A DNA stretch of 64,000 bases from Oceanihabitans iliipiscarium (GCF_042686125.1 NZ_JBHUOV010000002.1:501913-565912), one strand, 5' to 3'. Positions 35,168-44,210 are shown, numbered from the stretch's first letter. Program-made: numbers and translations. The notes: generated from the letters alone by a model not told the origin.

Positions 35168-35175
35168 CAAATATA
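35168..35175 (-). promoter_or_regulatory. Bacteroidota -7 promoter element for the lysozyme-like gene
   Basis: The minus strand reads TATATTTG (TAnnTTTG match), 56 bases before the ATG at 35112. The -33 element at the expected spacing is not clear. Confidence 0.42.
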
Positions 35176-35275
35176 CATATTTTATTTGAATCCTGAAAAT
35201 CAACAATTTAGTAGGTTAAGACTTCAATATTAAATGTTAATGCTTTTGAGTCAAAAATTAGTCGCTTAAGTGCAT

Positions 35276-36184
35276 TTAAAAGTATATAGCGTGAAATTTT
35301 ATGTCATTTTTATCGTTGAACTCCACTGTTGGAAAGGGTAATTTTATCACATTTAGAACCCCAAAAACAGTCTTTAAGAGGTGAGACTGAGTCTTAATTC
35401 GGGTTAAATCTACATCAAGACTTAAATAAAACTGTCGTTTACGGTCTTGATTAACAAACATACCATCTATAGATTCATTCGTTCCAGTTAACATACCTTC
35501 TGCCCCATAACCAAATGCAACATTGATCCACTTAGGTATCTTTTCATTTTTAAAAAAAGAGCTAACGTTTGCACTTAACCAATAGGTTTGTCCGTTATAA
35601 TCTTTAAGCATTTCTTCTAAAAGTCCGTTTCCTAATTTATCTGGACGCTGAGCAGCAAATTGAGTTTGATGAAATGAATACTTTAAGGCAATTCGCTGTT
35701 CTTTCCATAATAACTCTTGTCCAACATACAATCCTGTTCCAGCAGCATTGGAAATCATATCGCCCCAAGAAAAGCCCCATTCTTCAGAAAACCCATCAAA
35801 AACTTCAACTACTGTCAAAAAACCAAAACCTAAAGTCGCTCCATAAATAAGCTGATGATTTTCACTAACACCTGTCCACTCTAATAGATTTGCACCTAAA
35901 CGACCCATTTGATATGATGTAAATGCATGGCCTAGCTTATCCATTTGTAACCATTCATTATTATCATTAAGCGTGTGAAGTTTAGAGCGCTCGTAATCGG
36001 CATACCATAATTGATCTAATCCAACTAAAGACAAACCAATGATTGATACTTCCGAGATAACTAAAGCATTTCGTCTTGGTTTATTTAATGTATCACTAGG
36101 TGTAAGGAAGGTATTAACTTTAGATTGAGAATACGCACTTGTAGCTAAACAACAAATAGCAAGTATATATAAAAGGCTCTTCAA
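35276..36184 (-). CDS. DUF2279 (YfiM-like) outer-envelope protein
   Basis: A 302-residue protein with signal peptide (MKSLLYILAICCLATSAYSQ) and DUF2279/YfiM features: YADYERSKLHTLNDNNEWLQMDKLGHAFTSYQMGRLGANLLEW, LIYGATLGFGFLTVVEVFDGFSEEWGFSWGDMISNAAGTGLYV, the conserved GHAFTSY and GFSWGDMI. Several amphipathic strands follow. The family lies in the outer membrane or periplasm; its function is unknown. It is two bases from the mltG stop and the end of a group mltG-DUF2279, close to other peptidoglycan-related genes. Confidence 0.85.
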   Translation of the reverse strand: MKSLLYILAICCLATSAYSQSKVNTFLTPSDTLNKPRRNALVISEVSIIGLSLVGLDQLWYADYERSKLHTLNDNNEWLQMDKLGHAFTSYQMGRLGANLLEWTGVSENHQLIYGATLGFGFLTVVEVFDGFSEEWGFSWGDMISNAAGTGLYVGQELLWKEQRIALKYSFHQTQFAAQRPDKLGNGLLEEMLKDYNGQTYWLSANVSSFFKNEKIPKWINVAFGYGAEGMLTGTNESIDGMFVNQDRKRQFYLSLDVDLTRIKTQSHLLKTVFGVLNVIKLPFPTVEFNDKNDIKFHAIYF

Positions 36185-36186
36185 AA

Positions 36187-37230
36187 TTATCTGTTTATAC
36201 CTTGTGAAGACAAATATCGCTGATATTCTCTAGCATTTACATTATGTTGAGCTAAGGTTTTAGCAAACTTATGATAGCCCATTTTTTTGGCATCAGCGCA
36301 AAAGTATAAGTAATTATGTTTTTCAGCATTTAAAACGGCATCAATTGCTGAGATATCAGGCATGGCAATAAGACCAGGAGGCAATCCTAAATTTTTATAA
36401 GTATTATAAGGAGAGACAATTTCTTTATGAACATTTAAAACGCGTTTAATAACTGTGTTTTTGTATTTAGGCAATTGATAAGCTGCAAATTTTAATGTTG
36501 GATCTGCCTGTAAAGGCATTCCTATTCTAATTCTATTTAAATAAACGCCAGCAATTCGAGGTTGTTCACTAGCTTGTTTAGATTCTTCATGAACTATGGA
36601 TGCTAAAGTCATAACTTCGTCTTTACTAAAATTTAAAGCTTTAGCCTTTGAAACACGTTCAGCATTCCAGAAGCGCTTATACTCTTTTAACATGCGCGCT
36701 CTAAAGGCTTCTGCTGAAGTATTCCAGAAAAACTCATAACTGTTAGGAATATACATTCCTAAAGCTGTTTGATCAGAAAATCCACTTTCCTCTAAAAAGG
36801 TCTTATCCTTCATAGATTGCAATAAACTTATACTATCAGCATCAATTTGTGTCGCAATACGACCAGCCAATTTTTCAAGATTTTCCTGATTATTAAATGC
36901 TATTTTTATAGGTAAATTCTGGCTTCGAATAGAGTTAATAATTTCGTTATTACTCATGCCCTTTTTTATGACATATTTTCCAGCTTTTATATTGGTACTA
37001 TACTTCTTTCTTTGAGCTAAAGCATCAAAAGCATCCATGTCTTGTAAAAGCGGAATTAGTTGTGTTCTAACCTCATTATAATTAGCATGGTTAGGAATAT
37101 AAACGTAAGCTTCTTCATTATTAAAAGCGGTATTAGGTTTAAACATGGCTTTATAGACAAAATTCGCAAAAAATGCTGCGATGATTAAGCCAATTATAGC
37201 TACTGCGAGAAGTATTTTTTTAAAGTACAT
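36187..37230 (-). CDS. mltG: Endolytic murein transglycosylase MltG
   Basis: MltG cleaves nascent peptidoglycan glycan chains and sets their length. The 347-residue product has one N-terminal transmembrane helix (about 7-27) and a YceG domain: a LysM-like N-terminal part (VYIPNHANYNEVRTQLIPLLQ) and the catalytic region LASIVHEESKQASEQPRIAGVYLNRIRIGMPLQADPT, in which the Glu pair EE contains the catalytic residue, and GLPPGLIAMPDISAIDAVLN. Length is normal. It directly abuts the GNAT gene and overlaps nothing, forming the row dapF-GNAT-mltG-DUF2279. Confidence 0.95.
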   Translation of the reverse strand: MYFKKILLAVAIIGLIIAAFFANFVYKAMFKPNTAFNNEEAYVYIPNHANYNEVRTQLIPLLQDMDAFDALAQRKKYSTNIKAGKYVIKKGMSNNEIINSIRSQNLPIKIAFNNQENLEKLAGRIATQIDADSISLLQSMKDKTFLEESGFSDQTALGMYIPNSYEFFWNTSAEAFRARMLKEYKRFWNAERVSKAKALNFSKDEVMTLASIVHEESKQASEQPRIAGVYLNRIRIGMPLQADPTLKFAAYQLPKYKNTVIKRVLNVHKEIVSPYNTYKNLGLPPGLIAMPDISAIDAVLNAEKHNYLYFCADAKKMGYHKFAKTLAQHNVNAREYQRYLSSQGINR

Positions 37231-37755
37231 TTATTTATTAATGAGTTGAAAAATATATTCGTTTTTAAATTTTCCGTTAATAATATTCCAGTCTTTTTTC
37301 AATCCAATTTTTTCAAAACCTTGATTAGTAAAGAGCTTAACACTTAGTGCATTGTCCTCAGAAATATTACAATATAACTGATGCAAATCTAAGTGAGTAA
37401 AACAATAATCGACTAACAGTTTTAAAGCTGCTGCGCCATAACCCTTTTGTCTGTTTTCGTTTTCTTTGATCAAAATGCCTATTCCTGCTCTTCGGTTCTT
37501 GAAATCGAAATCAAAAATATCTATCAGGCCAAGAGCTTCATCATCATAATTGGAAATTACGAGTCTTAATTGTTTGACTTCATATATGTCTTTATGCGCA
37601 TGATCTAAATACTGTTTAATTAAATATTTAGAATATGGCGTTTGTGTATTACTGACTTCCCAAAGGCTTTCATCATTTTCAATAGTATGGATAAAGTCTA
37701 AGTCTTCAGGCTCTAACGCACGTAAATAAATATATTCGCCTTTTAATGTAATCAT
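37231..37755 (-). CDS. RimJ/RimL-type GNAT N-acetyltransferase
   Basis: A 174-residue GNAT of the RimJ/RimL (Acetyltransf_3) type: ITLKGEYIYLRALEPEDLDFIHTIENDESLWEVS, the acetyl-CoA loop NENRQKGYGAAALKLLVDY and the final NALSVKLFTNQGFEKIGLKKDW. Substrates of this subtype vary (ribosomal proteins, nucleotide sugars, antibiotics). It overlaps dapF by 4 bases at its start and abuts mltG at its end, hence the four genes are one operon that mixes cell-wall functions with a GNAT. Confidence 0.9.
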   Translation of the reverse strand: MITLKGEYIYLRALEPEDLDFIHTIENDESLWEVSNTQTPYSKYLIKQYLDHAHKDIYEVKQLRLVISNYDDEALGLIDIFDFDFKNRRAGIGILIKENENRQKGYGAAALKLLVDYCFTHLDLHQLYCNISEDNALSVKLFTNQGFEKIGLKKDWNIINGKFKNEYIFQLINK

Positions 37756-38528
37756 GACAATGTGCCTTTAAATACTTGTACTGCTGGACCAATAAGCCAA
37801 ATATTTTCATAACCTTCTTCATTTTTATGAAATGATACCTTAAGTAGTCCTCCAGGAGTTTCAAGACTAATGAGGTTTTTTTCTGTTTCTCCAATATAAT
37901 GCATCGCCAAGGCTACAGCAGTAACACCTGTTCCGCAGGATAAGGTTTCATCTTCAACGCCTCTTTCATAAGTTCTTACAGCAAATATGTCATCAGATTG
38001 TTTGGATACAAAATTAACATTTGTTCCAGCTTTGTTATAAGGTGCTCCGAAACGAATTTTAGACCCTTCCGTTTTAATGTCTAAATCTTTTAAATGTGAT
38101 TCAAGTTGTACATGATGTGGCGAACCTGTATTAAGAAAAACATGCGTAGAATACTTTTCAACTACATCTACATTTTGCATGTGCAACTTAATAATGTCAT
38201 CTTCAATAATAGCTTTGTGTAAACCATCAATAGCTTCAAAAATCGCTTTATCCTTTATAATGCCCAAATATTTGGCGAATGCGGTAATGCATCGTCCACC
38301 ATTGCCACACATTGAACTTTCATTTCCATCTGCATTAAAATAGACCATTTTGAAATCAGCTGTATCATGATTTTCTAGCAATATCAAACCATCGGCACCA
38401 ATCCCAAGACGTCTATCACACAAAAAAGAAATGCGTTTTACATCACTTTTATTAAAGAATCCTAAACGATTATCAATCATTACAAAATCGTTACCAGTAC
38501 CTTGATATTTATAAAAAGTGTTTGACAT
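37752..38528 (-). CDS. dapF: Diaminopimelate epimerase DapF
   Basis: DapF converts LL- to meso-diaminopimelate for peptidoglycan and lysine. The 258-residue product has the two catalytic cysteines in MCGNGGRC and LSCGTGVTAVAL, and FYKYQGTGNDFVMIDNR, DGLILLE and GSPHHV at family positions. An ATG at 38549 exists, but it falls inside a -7 promoter element (38547-38554); the ATG at 38528 (MSNTFYKYQGTGNDF) gives the usual N-terminus. It overlaps the following GNAT gene by 4 bases. Confidence 0.96.
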   Translation of the reverse strand: MSNTFYKYQGTGNDFVMIDNRLGFFNKSDVKRISFLCDRRLGIGADGLILLENHDTADFKMVYFNADGNESSMCGNGGRCITAFAKYLGIIKDKAIFEAIDGLHKAIIEDDIIKLHMQNVDVVEKYSTHVFLNTGSPHHVQLESHLKDLDIKTEGSKIRFGAPYNKAGTNVNFVSKQSDDIFAVRTYERGVEDETLSCGTGVTAVALAMHYIGETEKNLISLETPGGLLKVSFHKNEEGYENIWLIGPAVQVFKGTLS

Positions 38529-38546
38529 AGAGCTTTTATCGAACAA

Positions 38547-38554
38547 CAAATATA
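38547..38554 (-). promoter_or_regulatory. Bacteroidota -7 promoter element for dapF
   Basis: The minus strand reads TATATTTG (TAnnTTTG match), 19 bases before the preferred dapF start. It overlaps an alternative upstream ATG at 38549, which argues against use of that start. Confidence 0.48.
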
Positions 38555-38662
38555 GTAATATTAAACTGTAATTTATGATGTTAAATCATCGTTAAAGTTC
38601 ATTTTCAAAAGCAACAAATAATTAATTTTAATCGTTAAACTTTTTTACTAAACAGAAATATT

Positions 38663-40069
38663 ATGAAGAAGATTTTATCCCTATTATTTGTTTCAGCATT
38701 AGGAGGAGCTTTAACTCTTGGTGCATACAAAACTTTTATTGAACAAGACAAAACGATTACACAACAAGAAAGCCAAGAACATCCTTTTATGGTTCCAGTA
38801 AATTATCCTGGAGCTGCAAAGGCTTTGCCTAAAGTGGATTTTACTATTGCTGCAGAGAAAACCGTTCACACTGTAGTTCATGTGAAAAATACAACTATAA
38901 ATTCAGGCGCTATGACTTTTGAAGATTTATTCTTTGGAAGACAACCACAACGTGCCCAAATTGGTTCTGGATCTGGCGTTATTATTTCTCCAGATGGCTA
39001 TATTATTACAAATAACCATGTTATTGATGGTTCAAGAGCCTTATCTGTTACACTAAACAACAATAAAACTTATGAGGCTAAAATTATAGGTTCTGACGAT
39101 AAAACTGATATTGCATTAATTAAAATTGAAGCTGATGAAGACTTACCATTTACCGCTTTTAGTGATAGCGATCAAGCAAAAATTGGTGAATGGGTTTTAG
39201 CTGTTGGCAACCCTTTTAATTTAACCTCAACTGTTACTGCAGGAATTATTAGTGCAAAATCGAGAGACTTATCTGGCTTTAACAACCAATCATTTATTCA
39301 AACCGACGCTGCTGTAAATCCAGGAAACTCTGGAGGTGCTTTAGTAAATACTAATGGTGATTTGGTTGGAATAAATACTGCAATCTCTTCTCAAACCGGA
39401 TCTTATATTGGTTATTCATTTGCGGTACCTAGTAATATTGCTAAAAAAGTAGTTCAGGATATCATGGAATTTGGTAACGTACAAAATGGAATACTCGGTG
39501 TTAGAGGTGGTTCTGTGAGCTCAGGGTATGCTGAAAAATTTGGACTTAACACAACAGAAGGGTTCTATATTGATGAAGTTGAAGAAGATTCTGGTGCTGA
39601 TATCGCTGGGTTAAAAAGTGGCGATATTATTCAGAAATTAGATCATGTTAAGATTAGTAAGTTCTCAGATTTACGTGGCTTCTTAAATTCTAAAAGCCCG
39701 AATGATGTGATTAACGTTACTGTATTAAGAAATGGAGTGAAAAAAGAAATCCCAGTTACGTTATTTAAAAACGAAACCTTAACAGTCCCTATTATTGGTA
39801 TCATCAAGAATGCTAAAGATAAAGACTTAAGACAATACAAGACAAAAAATGGCGTAAAAATAGCACGATTAACCTCTAACAAAGAATATTTAAGATATTG
39901 GATGAGTAATGGTGTACAAGAAGGTGATATTATTACTGCAATAAACAACAAAAAAGTCTATAACATAGACGACGTTCAAAATGTATTAACGAATAGGCAA
40001 CCTAATGAATTATTACGTATAGAACTTATAAACTCTAAAGGAGAAACAGAGCGTTATAACTTTAGATAA
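38663..40069 (+). CDS. DegP/HtrA-type serine protease with two PDZ domains
   Basis: A 468-residue envelope protease/chaperone. After a signal anchor (about 1-20) comes a trypsin-like domain with the catalytic triad His (TNNHVIDGS), Asp (KTDIALIKIE) and Ser (VNPGNSGGALVN), then two PDZ domains (GILGVRGGSVSSGYAEKFGL…IAGLKSGDIIQKLDHVKI and GVQEGDIITAINNKKV). It degrades misfolded proteins in the periplasm and is usually stress-induced. A terminator with a 13-bp perfect stem follows. No sigma-E-type regulation site can be identified in the 113-base upstream gap. Confidence 0.95.
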   Translation: MKKILSLLFVSALGGALTLGAYKTFIEQDKTITQQESQEHPFMVPVNYPGAAKALPKVDFTIAAEKTVHTVVHVKNTTINSGAMTFEDLFFGRQPQRAQIGSGSGVIISPDGYIITNNHVIDGSRALSVTLNNNKTYEAKIIGSDDKTDIALIKIEADEDLPFTAFSDSDQAKIGEWVLAVGNPFNLTSTVTAGIISAKSRDLSGFNNQSFIQTDAAVNPGNSGGALVNTNGDLVGINTAISSQTGSYIGYSFAVPSNIAKKVVQDIMEFGNVQNGILGVRGGSVSSGYAEKFGLNTTEGFYIDEVEEDSGADIAGLKSGDIIQKLDHVKISKFSDLRGFLNSKSPNDVINVTVLRNGVKKEIPVTLFKNETLTVPIIGIIKNAKDKDLRQYKTKNGVKIARLTSNKEYLRYWMSNGVQEGDIITAINNKKVYNIDDVQNVLTNRQPNELLRIELINSKGETERYNFR

Positions 40070-40089
40070 GCCGTTTTAAAAATATTTTT

Positions 40090-40128
40090 TTAAGACGCTC
40101 TAGAACAGTCTAGAGCGTCTTTATTTTT
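40090..40128 (+). terminator. Strong rho-independent terminator of the DegP-type gene
   Basis: Perfect 13-bp stem AAGACGCTCTAGA (40092-40104) / TCTAGAGCGTCTT (40109-40121), 4-base loop ACAG, followed by a T-rich run. It lies 22 bases after the stop. Confidence 0.93.
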
Positions 40129-40164
40129 TTTAAAAAATTAATCACGAAAACGTTTGAAATATGT

Positions 40165-40172
40165 TACTTTTG
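40165..40172 (+). promoter_or_regulatory. Bacteroidota -7 promoter element for gap
   Basis: TACTTTTG (TAnnTTTG match) lies 67 bases before the preferred gap start. A TTTG occurs upstream but only 8 bases away, not at the 19-base spacing of a -33 element. Confidence 0.45.
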
Positions 40173-40238
40173 CATCCAAATTCAACTTAACAATTAACTG
40201 AGTTGAAAATAATTAACAACACACAAAACATTATAACA

Positions 40239-41687
40239 ATGCCTATTAACGAAACTTATGAAAGCGAATTAGCTTTTCAAGCAGATAGACGTAGAGCTAC
40301 TGTTGAATTCATCAAAATTGTTAGCGACCTTTGGTATGACAAATCTATTGAACTGGTGATTTTCAGAAACCAACTTATTGATAGAAACGTAAGCGAAATT
40401 TTAAATTTACATGAATATGCCTGCGAATTTGTACAAAAACCAATCTCAATTTTTGACTCAGTAGAAATTGCGCAAGCTATAAACACGCTAGACCTTCCTC
40501 CTGCTAAACTAGATATTGGAAAATTAACTTATGAATATCATTTAGAAGATAAGCAATACAATAATGCTACAGCATTTGTTGCTGATAAACTTAAAGATGC
40601 CAGCAAGAACAACTCCATTCAACCTAAAGATGTCGTGCTTTATGGCTTTGGAAGAATTGGTCGTTTAGTTGCTCGTGAGTTAATGACTAAAGCTGGAAAA
40701 GGAAATCAGTTGCGTTTAAGAGCCATCGTAACTCGTGGCGCAATCGATGCTACTGTTTTAGAAAAAAGAGCCTCTTTATTACGTAATGATTCTGTTCATG
40801 GTGATTTTTTAGGAACCGTTGCTATTGATGCTGAAAATAACGCGTTAATCATTAATGGTACAACAGTAAACATTATTTCTGCTAATGCACCTGAAGATAT
40901 TGATTATACTACATATGGTATTAACAATGCCTTAGTGATTGATAACACTGGTGCTTTTAGAGACCATGAAGCATTAAGCAGACACCTAAAATCAAAAGGT
41001 GCTGATAAAGTATTACTGACTGCTCCAGGGAAAGGTGTGCCAAATATTGTTCATGGTGTTAATCATAACGATCATCATCCTGATCAAGTAGATATTTTTT
41101 CTGCAGCGTCTTGTACAACTAATGCCATTACTCCAATCTTAAAAGCAATGGAAGATTCTTTTGGAGTTAAATCTGGACATTTAGAAACTATTCATGCATA
41201 TACAAATGATCAAAACTTAGTCGATAATTTCCATAAGAAGTATCGTCGTGGTCGTGCAGCAGCATTAAACATGGTTATTACTGAAACAGGTGCTGGAAGC
41301 GCCGTAGCTAAGGCATTGCCAAGTTTAGAAGGAAAATTAACATCGAATGCTATTCGAGTTCCTGTACCAAATGGTTCATTAGCTATCTTAAACTTAGAAT
41401 TAGAAAATCCAACTTCTGTAGAAGGTATAAATACCATCATGAAAAAATATGCCTTAGAAGGGGATTTAGTTGAACAAATAAAATATGAACTAAGTGATGA
41501 ATTAGTATCAAGTGATATCGTTGGAAGTTCTGCGCCATCAATTTACGACAGTAAAGCGACTATTGTTAGAGCTGATGGTAAAAATACGCTATTATACATT
41601 TGGTATGATAATGAATATGGATATAGTCATCAAGTTATACGTTTAGCTAAATACATTTCTAAAGTTAGACGTCATACTTATTATTAA
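40239..41687 (+). CDS. gap: Glyceraldehyde-3-phosphate dehydrogenase, long form with N-terminal extension
   Basis: A 482-residue GAPDH. Ordinary enzymes have about 335 residues; this one has an N-terminal extension of about 130 residues without known domain before the Rossmann fold (VVLYGFGRIGRLVARELMTKAG at about 138). The catalytic Cys (SAASCTTNAITPIL) and His (IHAYTNDQNLVD), RRGRAAALNM and WYDNEYGYS are intact. The frame is open from a TTG at 40203, but the ATG at 40239 (MPINETYESEL) is the likely start. Long GAPDH forms of this kind are found in Bacteroidota; some are thought to be gluconeogenic and NADP-preferring. Confidence 0.94.
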   Translation: MPINETYESELAFQADRRRATVEFIKIVSDLWYDKSIELVIFRNQLIDRNVSEILNLHEYACEFVQKPISIFDSVEIAQAINTLDLPPAKLDIGKLTYEYHLEDKQYNNATAFVADKLKDASKNNSIQPKDVVLYGFGRIGRLVARELMTKAGKGNQLRLRAIVTRGAIDATVLEKRASLLRNDSVHGDFLGTVAIDAENNALIINGTTVNIISANAPEDIDYTTYGINNALVIDNTGAFRDHEALSRHLKSKGADKVLLTAPGKGVPNIVHGVNHNDHHPDQVDIFSAASCTTNAITPILKAMEDSFGVKSGHLETIHAYTNDQNLVDNFHKKYRRGRAAALNMVITETGAGSAVAKALPSLEGKLTSNAIRVPVPNGSLAILNLELENPTSVEGINTIMKKYALEGDLVEQIKYELSDELVSSDIVGSSAPSIYDSKATIVRADGKNTLLYIWYDNEYGYSHQVIRLAKYISKVRRHTYY

Positions 41688-41724
41688 TAATAAACATCTA
41701 AATTTTTATTATTAACGTATATCA

Positions 41725-41753
41725 TTTAGCCTCACATTTTTGTGAGGCTTTTC
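41725..41753 (+). terminator. Rho-independent terminator of gap
   Basis: Perfect 9-bp stem AGCCTCACA (41728-41736) / TGTGAGGCT (41741-41749), TTTT loop, followed by a T-rich run, 40 bases after the stop. Confidence 0.9.
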
Positions 41754-41822
41754 ATTTAAAACGTTTCAAACTAAACATATTTTGTTATTTTCGTAAAACA
41801 ATTAACCAAACACCCTTTCCAA

Positions 41823-42449
41823 ATGAATAACGTGAAATTTATAGTGCTATTATTGTCTATATCACTTTTTACATTTACAACACAAGCCCAAAATGATTCG
41901 GAAGAAGAACAATTGTCTTTAAATAGTGGTACTATTGACAACCAATTCGAATATATTTTAAGGAAATCTGGAAACTTTAAAGGCACTAATGGTCAGCCCT
42001 ACGAAGCTGTTAAGCGTAGCATGTTTCTTACTTTAAGAGCTCATACTATTGATTCTTTAAAAACAATTCATAAAAACTTAGCAGAAACTCAAGCTATTGT
42101 AAACAGCCAAGCTAAAGAGATTTCATCTTTAAAAGCGAGTTTAACGAATACACAAGACACTTTAGATCAAACAAATATTGAAAAAAACAGCATGTCTCTA
42201 TTTGGAATACAGATGAGTAAATCTGGCTATAATGTCTTAATGTGGTCTATTATTGGTGGCTTATTAGCCTTGTTATTACTTTTTATTTATAAATTTAAAA
42301 ACAGCAATAGTATTACTAGAGACGCCAATAGAGCTTTAGCTGAAATTGAAGAAGAATTCGAAGAGCATAGAAAAGTCGCTCTAGAACGCGAACAAAAAGT
42401 TAGACGACAACTTCAAGACGAGTTAAATAAACAAAAACCTAATAGCTAG
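41823..42449 (+). CDS. Signal-peptide coiled-coil membrane protein of unknown function
   Basis: The 208-residue product has a signal peptide (about 1-22), a coiled-coil periplasmic part (residues 80-125, IVNSQAKEISSLKASLTNTQDTLD), one transmembrane helix (about 137-156, VLMWSIIGGLLALLLLFIYKF) and a charged cytoplasmic coiled coil (EEFEEHRKVALEREQKVRRQL). Proteins of this shape are found near trmD in Flavobacteriaceae and are sometimes labelled tRNA (guanine-N1)-methyltransferase; that label does not fit, because it contains no SPOUT knot and trmD itself lies 600 bases downstream. Real function unknown. Confidence 0.75.
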   Translation: MNNVKFIVLLLSISLFTFTTQAQNDSEEEQLSLNSGTIDNQFEYILRKSGNFKGTNGQPYEAVKRSMFLTLRAHTIDSLKTIHKNLAETQAIVNSQAKEISSLKASLTNTQDTLDQTNIEKNSMSLFGIQMSKSGYNVLMWSIIGGLLALLLLFIYKFKNSNSITRDANRALAEIEEEFEEHRKVALEREQKVRRQLQDELNKQKPNS

Positions 42450-42477
42450 TCACATTTATTGTGCTCTAAACACTAAT

Positions 42478-42512
42478 TAAAAATCTGTAATTTCATGTTA
42501 CAGATTTTTTGT
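42478..42512 (+). terminator. Rho-independent terminator of the coiled-coil gene
   Basis: Perfect 10-bp stem AAATCTGTAA (42481-42490) / TTACAGATTT (42498-42507) with a 7-base loop, followed by a T run. Confidence 0.85.
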
Positions 42513-42540
42513 TTTTATATCTATTTAAAAAACATACAAG

Positions 42541-42984
42541 ATGAAAATTATTAAGGCTGAAATTTCACATTTAGAAGCTCTTGTTCTATTATTCGATGGT
42601 TATCGCGTTTTTTATAAACAAGAATCCGATTATGAAGCTGCTAAAATATTTCTTCAGTCCCGTTTAAAAAACCGAGACTCCGTTATTTATATAGCATATA
42701 TTAATGACGTTGCTGTTGGGTTCACTCAATTATATGGCTTGTTTTCTTCGGTAGCAATGCAACCAATTTATTTGTTAAATGATTTGTACATAGACTCTAA
42801 ACACAGGAATAAAGGAATTGGCGCAGCATTAATTGAAAAAGCCAAAGCCTTATGCATTGAAAAAAACTATAATGGTTTAATCATACAAACGGCTTTTGAT
42901 AATCCAGCACAACATTTATATCAACGTCTAGGCTTTCAACCTGATTCTGATTTAAGTTTTTTTTGGACCTGTGCAGATAAGTAA
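42541..42984 (+). CDS. GNAT family N-acetyltransferase
   Basis: A 147-residue GNAT: IIKAEISHLEALVLLFDGYRVFY, YIAYINDVAVGFTQLY, the acetyl-CoA binding LYIDSKHRNKGIGAALIEKAKALC and ALHLY-like PAQHLYQRLGFQPD. The first strand plus FDGYRVFY is typical of a group found across Bacteroidota. Substrate unknown. Located between a terminator and the trmD gene; it ends 52 bases before trmD and may have its own transcript or form part of the trmD group. Confidence 0.9.
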   Translation: MKIIKAEISHLEALVLLFDGYRVFYKQESDYEAAKIFLQSRLKNRDSVIYIAYINDVAVGFTQLYGLFSSVAMQPIYLLNDLYIDSKHRNKGIGAALIEKAKALCIEKNYNGLIIQTAFDNPAQHLYQRLGFQPDSDLSFFWTCADK

Positions 42985-43036
42985 TTTTTATTATTCATCT
43001 TATTCTTCGCATCTTTGTAAACTATAAATAGGAATT

Positions 43037-43714
43037 ATGCGCATTGACATCATAACCGTTTTACCTGAATTATTAAAAAGTCCTTTTGAAGCTTCTATTC
43101 TTAAACGCGCAATTGAAGCAGATTTGGTAGAGGTTCATTTTCATAATTTACGTGATTATACTAGCGATAATTACAAGTCTATTGACGACACACAGTTTGG
43201 TGGTGGTGCTGGAATGGTCATGATGATCGAACCAATTGACAAATGCATTTCTGCGTTAAAAGCAAAACGTGATTATGATGAAATTATATATATGACTCCT
43301 GATGGCGAACCCTTAAATCAAAGCATGGCCAATCAATTGTCATTAAAAGGCAACATTATTATCCTTTGTGGACATTATAAAGGTGTAGATCAACGTGTTC
43401 GAGATCATTTTATTACTCGAGAAATTTCCATTGGAGATTATGTACTTTCAGGTGGCGAATTAGGAGCTGCTGTGCTATGCGATGCTATCATACGATTGAT
43501 TCCTGGTGTGCTTGGTAATGAAACATCTGCCTTAACCGATTCGTTTCAAGATAATTTATTAGCGCCTCCTATTTATACAAAACCTAGAGATTACAAAGGT
43601 TGGAAAGTGCCTGAGTTACTATTTAGTGGCAACCATTCAAAAATTGAAAAATGGCGTGAAGAACAAGCCTATCAACGCACTAAAAATAGAAGACCTGATT
43701 TATTAGACGATTAA
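43037..43714 (+). CDS. trmD: tRNA (guanine-N1)-methyltransferase TrmD
   Basis: TrmD methylates G37 of tRNAs to prevent frameshifting. The 225-residue product has MRIDIITVLPELLKSPFEASILKRA, the FGGGAGMVMM motif, the SPOUT knot with ILCGHYKGVDQRVRDHFITREISIGDYVLSGGELGAAVL, and SAL-like ALTDSFQDNLLAPPIYTKP. Length fits. It is followed after two bases by a GyrI-like gene; rplS, its normal partner in many bacteria, is 700 bases further on with its own promoter. Confidence 0.98.
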   Translation: MRIDIITVLPELLKSPFEASILKRAIEADLVEVHFHNLRDYTSDNYKSIDDTQFGGGAGMVMMIEPIDKCISALKAKRDYDEIIYMTPDGEPLNQSMANQLSLKGNIIILCGHYKGVDQRVRDHFITREISIGDYVLSGGELGAAVLCDAIIRLIPGVLGNETSALTDSFQDNLLAPPIYTKPRDYKGWKVPELLFSGNHSKIEKWREEQAYQRTKNRRPDLLDD

Positions 43715-43716
43715 TT

Positions 43717-44196
43717 ATGCAACCTAGAATAGAATTAATTCCACAAAAACAATTAGTCGGTCATGTTATTGAAATGTCATTGGTTAATAATAAAACCCAT
43801 GAACTTTTTTCAGGTTTTATGCCTTTGAGTAAGCAAATAGAAAATACCGTAAGTACAGATATATTTGAAGTTATGGTTTATGACCACTCCTATTTTAAAA
43901 ACTTTAATCCGAACCATTCGTTTATAAAATGGGCTGCATTAGAAGTCTCTACTACTGAAACCCATCTTGAAAACATGCAAACTTTAAACTTGAATGAAGG
44001 TTTATATGCCATATTTAACTATAAAGGGTTAGCCAACGGATTTGGAAGTTTTATGAATACTATTCTTACTGAATGGCTACCAGAATCTAATTACGAATTA
44101 GACCATAGACCACATTTTAATGTACTAGGAGCTAAATACAAGAACAATCATCCAGACTCTGAAGAAGACGTTTATATACCTATTAAGGAAAAATAA
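43717..44196 (+). CDS. GyrI-like effector-binding domain protein
   Basis: A 159-residue protein with the GyrI/AraC effector-binding fold: PRIELIPQKQLVGHVIEMSL, IFEVMVYDHSYFKNF…IKWAALEVS and LNEGLYAIFNYKGLANGFGSFMNTILTEWLPESNYELDHRPHFNVLG, the last with the conserved Glu/Asp close to the small-molecule pocket. Such stand-alone domains bind small hydrophobic ligands or detoxify them; the ligand is unknown. It starts 2 bases after trmD. No DNA-binding domain is attached. Confidence 0.85.
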   Translation: MQPRIELIPQKQLVGHVIEMSLVNNKTHELFSGFMPLSKQIENTVSTDIFEVMVYDHSYFKNFNPNHSFIKWAALEVSTTETHLENMQTLNLNEGLYAIFNYKGLANGFGSFMNTILTEWLPESNYELDHRPHFNVLGAKYKNNHPDSEEDVYIPIKEK

Positions 44197-44210
44197 TTAT
44201 GTAACGTGTT

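Noticed and set aside
40203..40238. TTG start for gap
   Set aside because: The ATG at 40239 gives the likely start; the TTG stretch has no recognisable protein similarity.
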